From Bdellovibrio svalbardensis (GTDB lineage: Bacteria > Bdellovibrionota > Bdellovibrionia > Bdellovibrionales > Bdellovibrionaceae), in the NCBI RefSeq assembly GCF_029531655.1, contig NZ_JANRMI010000004.1, positions 532,212 through 596,211 on the forward strand: 64,000 nt of DNA. The letters are read 5' to 3'. Of this stretch, positions 54,301 to 62,053 are shown piece after piece. The stretch's first letter is position 1, and every line of letters starts with the position of its first letter. Both the position numbers and the translations under genes were made by a program. Under the pieces are notes generated by a model, which worked only from the letters and a program-made list of their open reading frames with translations, was not told where the DNA came from and searched no databases.

Positions 54301-54492
54301 CGCCGCAACCGTTGCAGAAATAGTTTCTGCAGACGCTCCTGGGTAACTCGTCGTAACTGAAACCTGCGGCGGAACAATGTCAGGGTACTGAGCGATCGGC
54401 AAACTGCGCATCGACGCATATCCTGCCAAAATCAGAACAATCGAGATCACACTCGCAAACACTGGCCGACGAATAAAAAAGGCTGAAAACAT
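51316..54492 (-). CDS. RND multidrug efflux transporter (HAE1/AcrB type)
   Basis: 1058 residues, AcrB-like proton-driven pump. TM1 at 10-28 is followed by a large periplasmic loop, TM2-6, a second loop and TM7-12. FIRRPVFASVISIVLILAG at the N-terminus and the TM4 relay FGLVLAIGLVVDDAIVVLEN with paired Asp are present. The TM10 Lys region (LIGLSAKNAILIVEF) is also recognisable. It works with the adaptor (54505) and channel (49886) to expel hydrophobic compounds. The 12-bp gap from the adaptor gene and the 4-bp overlap with the channel gene show one operon. Confidence 0.95.
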   Translation of the reverse strand: MFSAFFIRRPVFASVISIVLILAGYASMRSLPIAQYPDIVPPQVSVTTSYPGASAETISATVAAPLEQKINGVENMLYIQSTNSSSGDMIMTVSFAVGTNPDQNTINVNNRVQAAMAMLPEEVRRQGVKVDKKSSAILQVVTIESPDQRYDQTYISNYVLVNIIDEIKRIQGVGDSSIFGTRDYSIRIWIQPDKMAQLKVVSDDIIKAVREQNTQFAAGKVGAEPLSNAVDFTYTVTTQGRFENPKEFENIIVRSNPDGSKIRVRDVATVELGSLDYGVDTKWKGKTAVAFGIYLAPGANQLQVASQVDAKMKELQKKFPQGLVYAIPYDTTKFIEISIEEVVKTLFEAIVLVFLVVYLFLQNWRATLIPCLAVPVSIVGTFAGMYALGFSINTLTLFGLVLAIGLVVDDAIVVLENVERIMRTEKLPPKEATIKAMEEVSGPVVAIVLVLCAVFIPVAFTGGLAGQMYKQFAITIAVSVTISGLVALTLTPALCALILKEHTGEPMVLFRWFNKGFDKITDGFVVVVEFFIKNKTISYGLLVGILALTAFLFKLVPTALVPDEDQGYILAAPSLQDGSSLARTKKTADKLDNFTMNSPLVVDTVTISGFELLTGTTRTSTLTSFIVLKDWKERPKADQSSQHLARQVFGLNATIPDGNIVAFNPPPIVGMSVTGGVEFYVQNKGGVTSKQLGDTTRNFVDKIRNNPAVASVNSNYSANVPQIYLNLDREKAKAYGIPIDSIFSSMAATFGAYYINDFNKFGRTFKVELQSKGDYRAKPDDIRNVYVRSDKGSMIPITSVLNVERTTGPEILERLNIFPGARVIANPAPGYSTGQVIAAVEEEAKNLSEDFAVSWTGPAYQEKLTGGTSLMVFIYALIFVFLILAAQYENWSLPVSVLLSIPYAMIGAILANYWRGLANDVYFQIALVTLIGLSAKNAILIVEFAIEKQKEGKPLIEGAMEAAKLRFRPIIMTSLAFILGALPLAISSGAGSASRHSIGTGIIGGMLVSTVLGTFFIPMFFVSMVMLFGKKKKAPSPSESSIDVLPPTSATPAHGGHS

Positions 54493-54504
54493 TCGGAGCT
54501 CCTG

Positions 54505-55695
54505 TCAATATTTTGTGTTTGCTTGAAACTCTTTATTGGGAAGCGATACCGGTATCGAATTTGCCTTAGCCATCGTCGATCCAGAAACAATCTTAACTTG
54601 CATGCCATTGCGAACCTTTGCGGCCCCCTCAACAACTACGTACTCGCCGCCTCTCAGACCTTTATTAACCACCACTTCACTGCCGATTTCTTCCCCGGTC
54701 TCAATATTCACCTGCTGCACTTTGCTTTCCGAATTAACCGCAAAAACAATAGGTCCGTTTTGTGTTTGTATAATTGATTTTGAAGGAACGGCGATAGTGT
54801 TGGTTCGTGAAAACCCGCTTACATAGACTCTGACAAATTGCCCCGGCTTTAAATAGCCATCAGGATTATCAATGATGGCCCGGGCCTTTACCGTTCCCGT
54901 GGTTGAATCAATTATATTGTCATTGAAATTCATGAATCCTTTTTGGGGATAAATACTGTTGTCTCCCAAACGTACTTGCACCTCGAGCTTGGTCATATCG
55001 ACAGGTCTTGACAGCTTACCCAAAGCGGACAAACGACGAAGCTCCAGAAGTTCATTGTCGGTATAAGAAAAGTTCACATACGCGGGATCAATTTGCGAAA
55101 TTGTTGTCAGCAAAGACTGATCTGAATTTACGACAATCAGACTGCCCTCAGAAACAGTCTCTTTACTGGTGTACCCATTAATCGGCGCAGACACAGTGGT
55201 GTAACCCAAATTAATTTTGGCTTCTTCTAGCTTGGCTTTTGCCCTCTCCAAGGATGATTTTGAAGAGTTAAAATCAGCTACGGCATCATCACGATCTTTC
55301 TGACTGACAGCATTTTCTTTATATAGTGGTAAAATGCGATTCAAAGATTGTCGCGAATTGGTAAATCGCGCCTGGTTGACACTCACTTCACCTTGAGCTT
55401 GTTCTAATAGTGCCTGATAAGGAGCCGGATCGATCTTAAAGAGAAGATCACCAGCTTTGACCTTAGCCCCCTCACGGTAATATCTCTTTAGAAGGATTCC
55501 ACCGACACGGGCACGGACTTGAATATCGCGAATGCCTGACATCTGTCCCACAAACTCTTTCACTATCGGAATTGTTCGAGGCGAGACCTTCACGACGGTC
55601 ACTTCGGGAATCATCTGAGGAGGTGTTTGTGCAGTCTTTTTAGTACACGAAACTATTAAACAAGATATTAGAAACAGTCTGAGCGCATGTTTCAT
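54505..55695 (-). CDS. periplasmic adaptor (membrane fusion) lipoprotein of the RND pump
   Basis: 396 residues from ATG 55695, chosen for the GAGGTTGGA site and the immediate lipoprotein signal (lipobox IVSC, about Cys17); a longer frame from 55785 has neither. AcrA/MexA family: the lipoyl domain halves surround a helical hairpin (about 90-160), followed by beta-barrel and membrane-proximal domains (RPVDMTKLEVQVRLGD, YLKPGQFVRVYVSG). First gene of the efflux operon. An operator-like palindrome lies about 95 bp upstream. Confidence 0.93.
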   Translation of the reverse strand: MKHALRLFLISCLIVSCTKKTAQTPPQMIPEVTVVKVSPRTIPIVKEFVGQMSGIRDIQVRARVGGILLKRYYREGAKVKAGDLLFKIDPAPYQALLEQAQGEVSVNQARFTNSRQSLNRILPLYKENAVSQKDRDDAVADFNSSKSSLERAKAKLEEAKINLGYTTVSAPINGYTSKETVSEGSLIVVNSDQSLLTTISQIDPAYVNFSYTDNELLELRRLSALGKLSRPVDMTKLEVQVRLGDNSIYPQKGFMNFNDNIIDSTTGTVKARAIIDNPDGYLKPGQFVRVYVSGFSRTNTIAVPSKSIIQTQNGPIVFAVNSESKVQQVNIETGEEIGSEVVVNKGLRGGEYVVVEGAAKVRNGMQVKIVSGSTMAKANSIPVSLPNKEFQANTKY

Positions 55696-55787
55696 TCCAA
55701 CCTCTTCCGTGAGTTTGACTTGAACTTGGATCGAGCCCAAGGTCGCCGTGAACCTGCACAGGATATGACTGGAATATGGTCGCAAAG

Positions 55788-55808
55788 TACTTACAAATTT
55801 TTAAGTAC
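55788..55808. promoter_or_regulatory. operator-like palindrome upstream of the efflux operon
   Basis: GTACTTA-7-TAAGTAC, perfect 7-bp arms with an A/T centre, in the spacer between the HD-GYP gene end and the adaptor start. The size and site fit a TetR-type repressor, but no such gene is nearby. Confidence 0.4.
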
Positions 55809-55846
55809 AGGCAAAGGTCAGAGCCAAGTTGTTTACTGACAAGAGA

Positions 55847-56833
55847 CTACGATGGCGGATTCAATGCACTCTTTAGCGCTAAGAAAGCCGGTTTGTGGAA
55901 TGGCTGTCCCAAAGTAATTTCAATAAAACTAATTGCCGCGATGGCATTTTTGGGATTTGGATTATTGACAGACTTCATCACGATTTCGACAAAACAATCT
56001 GCTAAGGCTACAACCCGTGCGAATGGATTGATCTTAAAGTCGCGCAAACGACGAGGGTATCCTTGCCCTGGTGCATTCTCATGATGTTCCAAAACAATCG
56101 AGATAATATCATCAGATATTGAAGGCATTGATCTTAAAATCTCGACACCCCGATAGACGTGTGATTCATAGCTGGCAGCCTGTTCTCGATTCATTGCATG
56201 ACGAGGTAAATCCAGAATTTCATCAGGCAGTTCTTTCATTCCCACATCATGCAACAACGCTCCTAAAGCCAACTTTTCAAGATTCGTTGCCATCGTCCAT
56301 TTCATCGATCGGGCGATGATCACCGAGACCGCTGAAACCATCATAGAGTGGCGAATCAGATCGTCATTCAAATTGGCCATCAAGTTAATCACATAGCTGA
56401 TATCGGACTTATCTTCGACCAAGGCTTGGATAGACTTACTTATGACCTTTGAATGTTCCAAGGCTTGATGATCGAAGCCGAGATGTTCAATCTCTTTAAA
56501 AATGGAATCTGCCGCTCGCGAAAGAACAACCGTTTTCTTCTCGATGCTGATCTTATCGCTATTCAGGACAATTCCCGCAACGGTTAAGGCTTTACCAACA
56601 CACTTATGATAGTCGCTCTTGCGAACGTAAAGCCATTCCGCCTTTTCAGGAAAGTGCATGTCGTCAAAATGAACCTTCGCGCCCTCTTTAAGGATCATGA
56701 CGAAATTTCTCTCTGACAGCTTCAGAAAAATGTCCACCGGGAATTGTGTCCCCGGAATAAACTCATCCCTGGACACAGCCATAAAATCGTCAGGATCTAA
56801 CGGTGCACTTTTAATGTCTCTGACATTACTCAT
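55847..56833 (-). CDS. HD-GYP domain protein (cyclic-di-GMP phosphodiesterase type)
   Basis: 328 residues. The N-terminal about 110 residues form a small beta domain of a type common in Bdellovibrio HD-GYP proteins (VDIFLKLSERNFVMILKEG). The HD-GYP domain (about 130-328) has LLHDVGMKELPDEIL, the HHE ligand set and GQGYPRRL. Metal residues look complete, so hydrolysis of cyclic di-GMP is likely. No Shine-Dalgarno precedes the ATG; GCCGATAA ends only seven bases upstream, which suggests a leaderless mRNA or a later start. Confidence 0.88.
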   Translation of the reverse strand: MSNVRDIKSAPLDPDDFMAVSRDEFIPGTQFPVDIFLKLSERNFVMILKEGAKVHFDDMHFPEKAEWLYVRKSDYHKCVGKALTVAGIVLNSDKISIEKKTVVLSRAADSIFKEIEHLGFDHQALEHSKVISKSIQALVEDKSDISYVINLMANLNDDLIRHSMMVSAVSVIIARSMKWTMATNLEKLALGALLHDVGMKELPDEILDLPRHAMNREQAASYESHVYRGVEILRSMPSISDDIISIVLEHHENAPGQGYPRRLRDFKINPFARVVALADCFVEIVMKSVNNPNPKNAIAAISFIEITLGQPFHKPAFLALKSALNPPS

Positions 56834-56840
56834 GTTCTAT

Positions 56841-56890
56841 TTATCGGCAGATTGAAGCCTTTGCTGTAATGAAAGTATCTCAAACTGAGA
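56841..56890 (-). promoter_or_regulatory. candidate sigma-28-like -10 and palindrome before the HD-GYP gene
   Basis: On the minus strand TCTCAAACTGAGA-like palindrome (56878-56890) is followed about 30 bases later by GCCGATAA (56848-56841), seven bases before the ATG. The 13-mer AATCTGCCGATAA is shared with the subtilase promoter. The -35 is poor. Confidence 0.4.
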
Positions 56891-56905
56891 ACTTCATTTT
56901 AAGCG

Positions 56906-58279
56906 TTAAACCACAATCAAACTATTAATAGTGCCTAGTACATTGGAGACATCCGCAGTCATCTGCTCGACACGTAAAGAGTTCGTAATTCCCTGACGAC
57001 AATCCGTCTCTAAAACTCGCAATGAATCTTTAAAGGCTTGAGTCAGATCTTCAACATCCTTCAACCGAGAAGCCAAAACTCCCGTGACTTCATCAACTCG
57101 GGCCATTTCAATCTTCCCCACGACGCGAATCACATCCATTCCGGCTGTAGTCTGAGACAAGCGCTTACAGGTGTGCAATAGCGAACGACTGGAGCTCGTC
57201 AAAGCTAAAGAGGTCTCTTGAACCTTTTTGAAGTTTTGAACAATCAAAATATTCAACAAGGCCAATCTCTCCAGGAAAATCAATTTTTCTGAGTCCGTCT
57301 GAGACTGCGCCCCTAAATCGCCCGCTTGCAGAACTCGTTCGCGAATCAGATGGTCCATCATTTCAATTTGAAAACGTGAAGAGCCGAAGGTGAAACACAT
57401 ATCTTCAGCTGATTGACGAAAGCTCTTCAAGGCCTCATCCAGATCCTTTGTACATTGAGCAATCTCGCCCGTCAGCTTATCCAAATTCGCAGCAACAACC
57501 CCCAAGGGCTTTCCCGGCTCTCCCAACTTTGCGGAGGCCACGGTTAGATTGGTGGTCACCATTTTTACGGACTCACAGGTCTTCATAATATGTTGTGATT
57601 GACTCAAAAGTCCGTCCATATTCACCAAGAACTGAGAGCTCACTTCAAAACCTGTTCGCACTGAATCCATGCAATTCTGCGAGGCATAAGTGACATTGCG
57701 CAAAACCTCATCGGCAATCCATTTCACCTGAAGACCCTTATCTTGAACCCCTAACGCAAGATCGCGTGAGCGCAATTCGGCCTCCAAGGCGCCTCTCATA
57801 AACTCTTCATAACTGGCGAACCCCAGTTCCTCAGCAAGAGTTCTATGCAAATATTGAGAGGAGGCTTCCATTGCCGAGGTCTCGATTTCGATGGCACTCA
57901 TTTTCTCATAGACTTTTTTGACTTGAGCAAAAAGTGGTGAACTTGGTTTAAGACGAATCGACAGGTAGCCATCACTCATCGGAAAGGCCATCGCAAAAAC
58001 CCAATAGTACTTGCCCATTTTACTTTTATTCTTCACATAGGCCGCAACGACTTTCTGGTTCTTTAAAAAATCCCAAAAAAGTGCAAACACCGCTCGTGGC
58101 ATATCGGGATGTCTAATGACATTGTGGGGTCTTTTTAGCAGCTCCTCTTCAGGGTATTCACTGACGCGGACAAAAACACTGTTGCCCGATTGAATGATTC
58201 CGCGAAAATCAGTCTTAGAATAAAAGAGTTCATCCGCATTAAACTTCGCTTCATTTTCATTCGCACCTGTAAATACCAT
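56906..58279 (-). CDS. soluble PAS protein with chemoreceptor-like coiled coil
   Basis: 457 residues from ATG 58279, set by AGAGGG upstream; a frame from 58357 exists without a ribosome site. The N-terminal PAS (about 1-115) carries the Aer-like block PHNVIRHPDMPRAVFALFWD. The rest (about 140-457) is long helices, Ser/Thr/Gln-rich, like a degenerate methyl-accepting signalling rod, without membrane helices or HAMP. The conserved kinase-control hairpin tip is not clear. It probably lies in one transcript with the HD-GYP gene (72 bp). Confidence 0.75.
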   Translation of the reverse strand: MVFTGANENEAKFNADELFYSKTDFRGIIQSGNSVFVRVSEYPEEELLKRPHNVIRHPDMPRAVFALFWDFLKNQKVVAAYVKNKSKMGKYYWVFAMAFPMSDGYLSIRLKPSSPLFAQVKKVYEKMSAIEIETSAMEASSQYLHRTLAEELGFASYEEFMRGALEAELRSRDLALGVQDKGLQVKWIADEVLRNVTYASQNCMDSVRTGFEVSSQFLVNMDGLLSQSQHIMKTCESVKMVTTNLTVASAKLGEPGKPLGVVAANLDKLTGEIAQCTKDLDEALKSFRQSAEDMCFTFGSSRFQIEMMDHLIRERVLQAGDLGAQSQTDSEKLIFLERLALLNILIVQNFKKVQETSLALTSSSRSLLHTCKRLSQTTAGMDVIRVVGKIEMARVDEVTGVLASRLKDVEDLTQAFKDSLRVLETDCRQGITNSLRVEQMTADVSNVLGTINSLIVV

Positions 58280-58288
58280 AACCCACGT

Positions 58289-58305
58289 CCCTCTGTACCA
58301 GAGGG
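58289..58305 (-). promoter_or_regulatory. hairpin covering the ribosome site of the PAS gene
   Basis: CCCTCTG-TAC-CAGAGGG, a perfect 7-bp stem. On the minus strand the AGAGGG Shine-Dalgarno of the 58279 start is the 3' arm. It could block translation until melted, or be a protein-binding palindrome. Confidence 0.5.
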
Positions 58306-58480
58306 GCCTGTGTACAAAAAAAATGTTTATCTGTGGAGAAGATTTAGAAAAATCCACCCCCTTGTGAGAGGAGAAAGGTCAGATGAACACGGAAAAAATC
58401 CATCAACAATTTATCTTTACACCGTGCAACAGATCCTCACAGACCATTGAACTTCCGTGTCGAATATGGGATCGGTTTAT

Positions 58481-60238
58481 ATGACTTTAGCAAATAAAAA
58501 TACTCAGCGCCTCTCCTCTCAAGAACTGCCAAATCGCTTAGCCCAGGCGCGTGGCGATCAAGAACTTGATCTGCTGATTACCAATATCCAACTTCTCGAC
58601 GTGATAACGGGGGAAATCTATCCCACTTGTATCGCTATTGGTGGGGAACACATTGTTGGGGTGGGTCTTGAGTATGCTGACAGCAAAACGCGCCGAACCT
58701 TTGATGGACAAGGTGCCTTTGTCACTCCTGGATTCATCGACGGCCACTTGCACATTGAATCCTCGATGATGTCCCCGTTTGAATTTGAACGCGCGACCTT
58801 GCCACTTGGAACAACGACAGCCATCTGCGATCCTCATGAAATCACCAATGTCACGGGAGCCAATGGATTTGAATGGTTCCTTCGCTGTGCCGAACTGACG
58901 CGACAAAATCTTTTCGTACAAATGTCTTCCTGCGTCCCAGCTCTGCCAGGATTTGAAACAAATGGATCTGATTTTACGCTCGATGAAATGGTTAAGCTCA
59001 AAGATCACCCAGCAGTTTTAGGACTTGCGGAGATGATGAACTTTCCTGGTGTCATCAATGCGAACACCGAAGTGCTCAGCAAGATTGAGGCCTTTGATGA
59101 CTTAAATCTAGATGGTCATGCTCCTTTGTTGCGAGGAAAAGCGCTGAATGCTTACCTGCTTGCGGGAATTCAAAACTGCCACGAAACAGTCACTTTGGAA
59201 GAAGGCCGCGAGAAGCTGCAAAAAGGGATGGGCTTAATCATTCGCGAAGGCAGCGTTGCAAAGAATCTGAAAACCCTCGCTCCGCTTGTGAATGATTTCT
59301 CTTCACCGCAATGCTTGCTTTGCACTGACGACCGCAATCCCTTTGAGATTGCCCATGAAGGTCATATTAACTTTCTGATTAAAGAACTAATCAATCACCA
59401 CGGTGTCGCGGTTCATGTCGCTTATCGCTTAGCGACTTATTCCGCAGCAAAACACTTTGGCTTGAAACGCTTAGGGCTTGTCGCTCCTGGAAAGAAAGCA
59501 GATCTGGTCATTTTGAAGGACCTCAAGTCGGTCGACATCCAGGACGTTCTGATTGGTGGACAGTTTGTTTCTGAAATTGATTTGAAATCCGAGTCTGCGA
59601 ATAACTTGCAGCTCTCCCAACCACCAATGATGAATACCATCAAACGCGAAGCGATGAAGGCCGCCGATTTTGGCTATCCAACCCAAGCAGGCCTTTACAA
59701 TGTGATTGAGATCGTCCCGAATGAGATCATCACCAAGCACATCACCACATTCTTTGACGGCAAGAACTTCGCCCAAGATGACGTTCTATTTATGGCAAAC
59801 ATTGAACGCTATGGAAAGAATTTGAAACCTGGTTTAGGTTTCGTCAAAGGCATGGGTTTGACTTCAGGGGCTCTTGCCAGCTCTGTGGCCCACGACTCCC
59901 ATAACATCATGGTGATTGGCACCAACACCGAAGACATGGCCGTTGCAGTCAATGAGATCATCGCAATGGGTGGAGGCTTTGTCGTCGCCAATCAAGGTGA
60001 AGTTAAAGCTCGCGTGGAGCTGCCGATTGCAGGACTTCTAAGTTTGAAAAGTGCCGATGAGATCAAATCCGGCATTGAGAATCTGAAAACTGAATTCAAA
60101 AAACTTGGGGTCGTTTTGGAAGAACCTTTTATTCAGATGGCTTTCCTTGCTCTTCCTGTGATTCCAGCCCTGAAACTAACCGACAAAGGTTTGGTAGATG
60201 TGACTAGATTTGAGTTCATCGAACTTGCCGTTCGCTAG
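58481..60238 (+). CDS. ade: adenine deaminase
   Basis: 585 residues from ATG 58481; GTG 58457 and ATG 58466 are in-frame options, and none has a strong ribosome site. Amidohydrolase fold, Ade type: converts adenine to hypoxanthine and ammonia. GFIDGHLHIESSMMSP holds metal ligands, DPHEITNVTG and CTDDRNP the active site, and VAPGKKADLVIL the family C-part. The C-terminal domain has SSVAHDSHNIMVIG and NEIIAMGGGFVV. Together with AMP nucleosidase it opens a salvage path for prey adenine nucleotides (inference). Confidence 0.92.
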   Translation: MTLANKNTQRLSSQELPNRLAQARGDQELDLLITNIQLLDVITGEIYPTCIAIGGEHIVGVGLEYADSKTRRTFDGQGAFVTPGFIDGHLHIESSMMSPFEFERATLPLGTTTAICDPHEITNVTGANGFEWFLRCAELTRQNLFVQMSSCVPALPGFETNGSDFTLDEMVKLKDHPAVLGLAEMMNFPGVINANTEVLSKIEAFDDLNLDGHAPLLRGKALNAYLLAGIQNCHETVTLEEGREKLQKGMGLIIREGSVAKNLKTLAPLVNDFSSPQCLLCTDDRNPFEIAHEGHINFLIKELINHHGVAVHVAYRLATYSAAKHFGLKRLGLVAPGKKADLVILKDLKSVDIQDVLIGGQFVSEIDLKSESANNLQLSQPPMMNTIKREAMKAADFGYPTQAGLYNVIEIVPNEIITKHITTFFDGKNFAQDDVLFMANIERYGKNLKPGLGFVKGMGLTSGALASSVAHDSHNIMVIGTNTEDMAVAVNEIIAMGGGFVVANQGEVKARVELPIAGLLSLKSADEIKSGIENLKTEFKKLGVVLEEPFIQMAFLALPVIPALKLTDKGLVDVTRFEFIELAVR

Positions 60239-60269
60239 AAAAATACTTCCAAAAGAGGTACACTGAGGC

Positions 60270-61061
60270 ATGAGAACTATTTTATTTGTGAGCTTTCTGT
60301 TTTTTTCACAGCTGGCTTTTGCTAAAATTAAAGTTCGAATTACAACGGGCGAATGGCCGCCATATATTTCTAATTCTCTCGACAATAAAGGTCTTCTTGC
60401 GCAAATCACAACAGAAGCATTTGCTCAGAAAGACGTCGCAGTTCAGCTCGGTTTCTTCCCGTGGGCTCGCACCAATGAGCTTTCTAAATCAGGCGAATGG
60501 GATGGCACCATTGCCTATGCACGCCTGAAAGAAAGAGAAAAATATTATCTCTTCAGCGATCCCATTTACGTCGGTCGATATGTATTATTTTATTTGAAAA
60601 CTCATCCCTTTAACTGGACCCAATACTCGGATCTTAAAAATATCCCAATGGCTTCAACTCGCGGTTTTGGCGGAATGGGCGATAGATTTATCCAGGCAGA
60701 AAAAGATGGCCTCATCAAAGTCGAAAGACTCACTTCCGATATACAAAGTTTTAACATGCTTCGCACCGGCAGAGTGCAAGCAGTACCTAGTGATTTAGAA
60801 GTGGGGTATGTACTTCTTCAAAAAATTTATGGTAAAGATGTACAACTATTTGCCCACCATCCTCTGGCGATTCAAGTATCAGAATATCATTTGGTTATAT
60901 CAAAAAAAGTCAAAGATCCTCAGAATCTGATCGACACCTTCAACGATGGCCTTAAGAAGCTTCGTCACTCAGGTCGTTACAATGAGATCATAAGAAGCTG
61001 GTATGCAAAGCCCATCTATCAAAATGCAGTACCAAGTCATTATCTAACAGTGCCGAAATAA
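60270..61061 (+). CDS. periplasmic solute-binding protein (SBP_bac_3 type)
   Basis: 263 residues with a signal peptide cleaved after AFA (residue 18). Family 3 extracellular solute-binding fold: TGEWPPYISN at the N-terminus, FFPWARTNEL, WDGTIAYARLKEREKYYLFS, and the C-terminal LKKLRHSGRYNEIIRSWY. Related proteins bind amino acids; many stand-alone members in gamma-proteobacteria have no transporter, and none is adjacent here. Ligand unknown. Convergent with the PEBP gene. Confidence 0.88.
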   Translation: MRTILFVSFLFFSQLAFAKIKVRITTGEWPPYISNSLDNKGLLAQITTEAFAQKDVAVQLGFFPWARTNELSKSGEWDGTIAYARLKEREKYYLFSDPIYVGRYVLFYLKTHPFNWTQYSDLKNIPMASTRGFGGMGDRFIQAEKDGLIKVERLTSDIQSFNMLRTGRVQAVPSDLEVGYVLLQKIYGKDVQLFAHHPLAIQVSEYHLVISKKVKDPQNLIDTFNDGLKKLRHSGRYNEIIRSWYAKPIYQNAVPSHYLTVPK

Positions 61062-61064
61062 TTT

Positions 61065-61544
61065 TTACTTTTTCTTCAAATAGGTTCCAACAAGTTCGGT
61101 CTGTGCAAGAATATGCCCCCTCATGGATCTTTCAAGATCCGCTTTTGTGGGCCGACCTAGCTCTGGCAGCACAGTATCCAAGGCATAGAGTTTATGGTGA
61201 TAGTGATGCTTCCCAATCGGAGGACAGGGACCACGGTATCCCTGCGCTTTCCAATCGTTCAGTCCTTGATGCGTTTGCTGGGGCAGATCATGAATTCCTT
61301 CAGGCAAAGACGTCATCGACTCAGGAATATTAAAGAGCACCCAATGCACCCATGTGGTCTTGGGAGCCTGTGGATCTGGCGCATCGGGATCATCGACAAT
61401 GATGGCAAAACTTTTTGTACCCTTGGGGGGATTCGACCAACTCAACGGTGGAGAAATATTTTCTCCCTCACAGGTGTATTGTGCGGGGATCTCTTGATTA
61501 TTTTTAAAGGATGGGGATTCAAGTGTGAATGCAGCGGAAACCAT
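61065..61544 (-). CDS. YbhB/YbcL family PEBP-like protein
   Basis: 159 residues from ATG 61544, set by GAGAGGC upstream rather than the longer frame from 61589. Phosphatidylethanolamine-binding protein fold: the DDPDAPDP ligand motif, WVHWVLFNIP, and GPCPPIGKHHYHHKLYALD. The bacterial members are cytoplasmic or periplasmic, of poorly defined role; no signal peptide is present here. Confidence 0.9.
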   Translation of the reverse strand: MVSAAFTLESPSFKNNQEIPAQYTCEGENISPPLSWSNPPKGTKSFAIIVDDPDAPDPQAPKTTWVHWVLFNIPESMTSLPEGIHDLPQQTHQGLNDWKAQGYRGPCPPIGKHHYHHKLYALDTVLPELGRPTKADLERSMRGHILAQTELVGTYLKKK

Positions 61545-61616
61545 AAAGCCTCTCGGGAAAATCTTTTCACTCGAAGAGGCTTTGGGCAATTTTTAAATCG
61601 GCAAGGTGCTGTTGAA

Positions 61617-61973
61617 CTACAGCTGATCGATACACATAAGGTCGACTTGTTCCTGACCATCGAAAGTCAGTTGCCCCATCCAGCGAGTGCCTGATGAGAA
61701 CTCCAGGTGTAAAGTTGCTTTTTTATCTGCGACGGCGCTGTCCTGCCACATAAACTGCATTGAACCATAGTCACAATACTGACTTAGAAGTTGATAAGCA
61801 TTGATGCGTTTGAGTTCGTATTTGAAAGTCACTTCTTCCAAGCCATTCGCTCCGACCTTCAAATCCAAGAGTTGGTTACGACCATCCCCTCTGCATTTGA
61901 AATGATATTGGAAATTCGCAAAGCTGGCAGAGCAAAACAGAAAACTTGTTAGAAAAAGAGAGATAAATTTCAT
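61617..61973 (-). CDS. small secreted protein of unknown function
   Basis: 118 residues, signal peptide ending at SFA (residue 19). The mature 99 residues are beta-rich with three cysteines (FKCRGDG, QYCDYG, LMCIDQL), suggesting a disulfide. No family is recognised. The downstream spacer to the PEBP gene has no terminator. Confidence 0.72.
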   Translation of the reverse strand: MKFISLFLTSFLFCSASFANFQYHFKCRGDGRNQLLDLKVGANGLEEVTFKYELKRINAYQLLSQYCDYGSMQFMWQDSAVADKKATLHLEFSSGTRWMGQLTFDGQEQVDLMCIDQL

Positions 61974-62053
61974 AGCCTCAACTCCAAAAAAGAATGTCTC
62001 TATTTAGCAGACTTTTTCGATCTTGGGAGTTAGGCTTTTAGTTTCTATAATGA

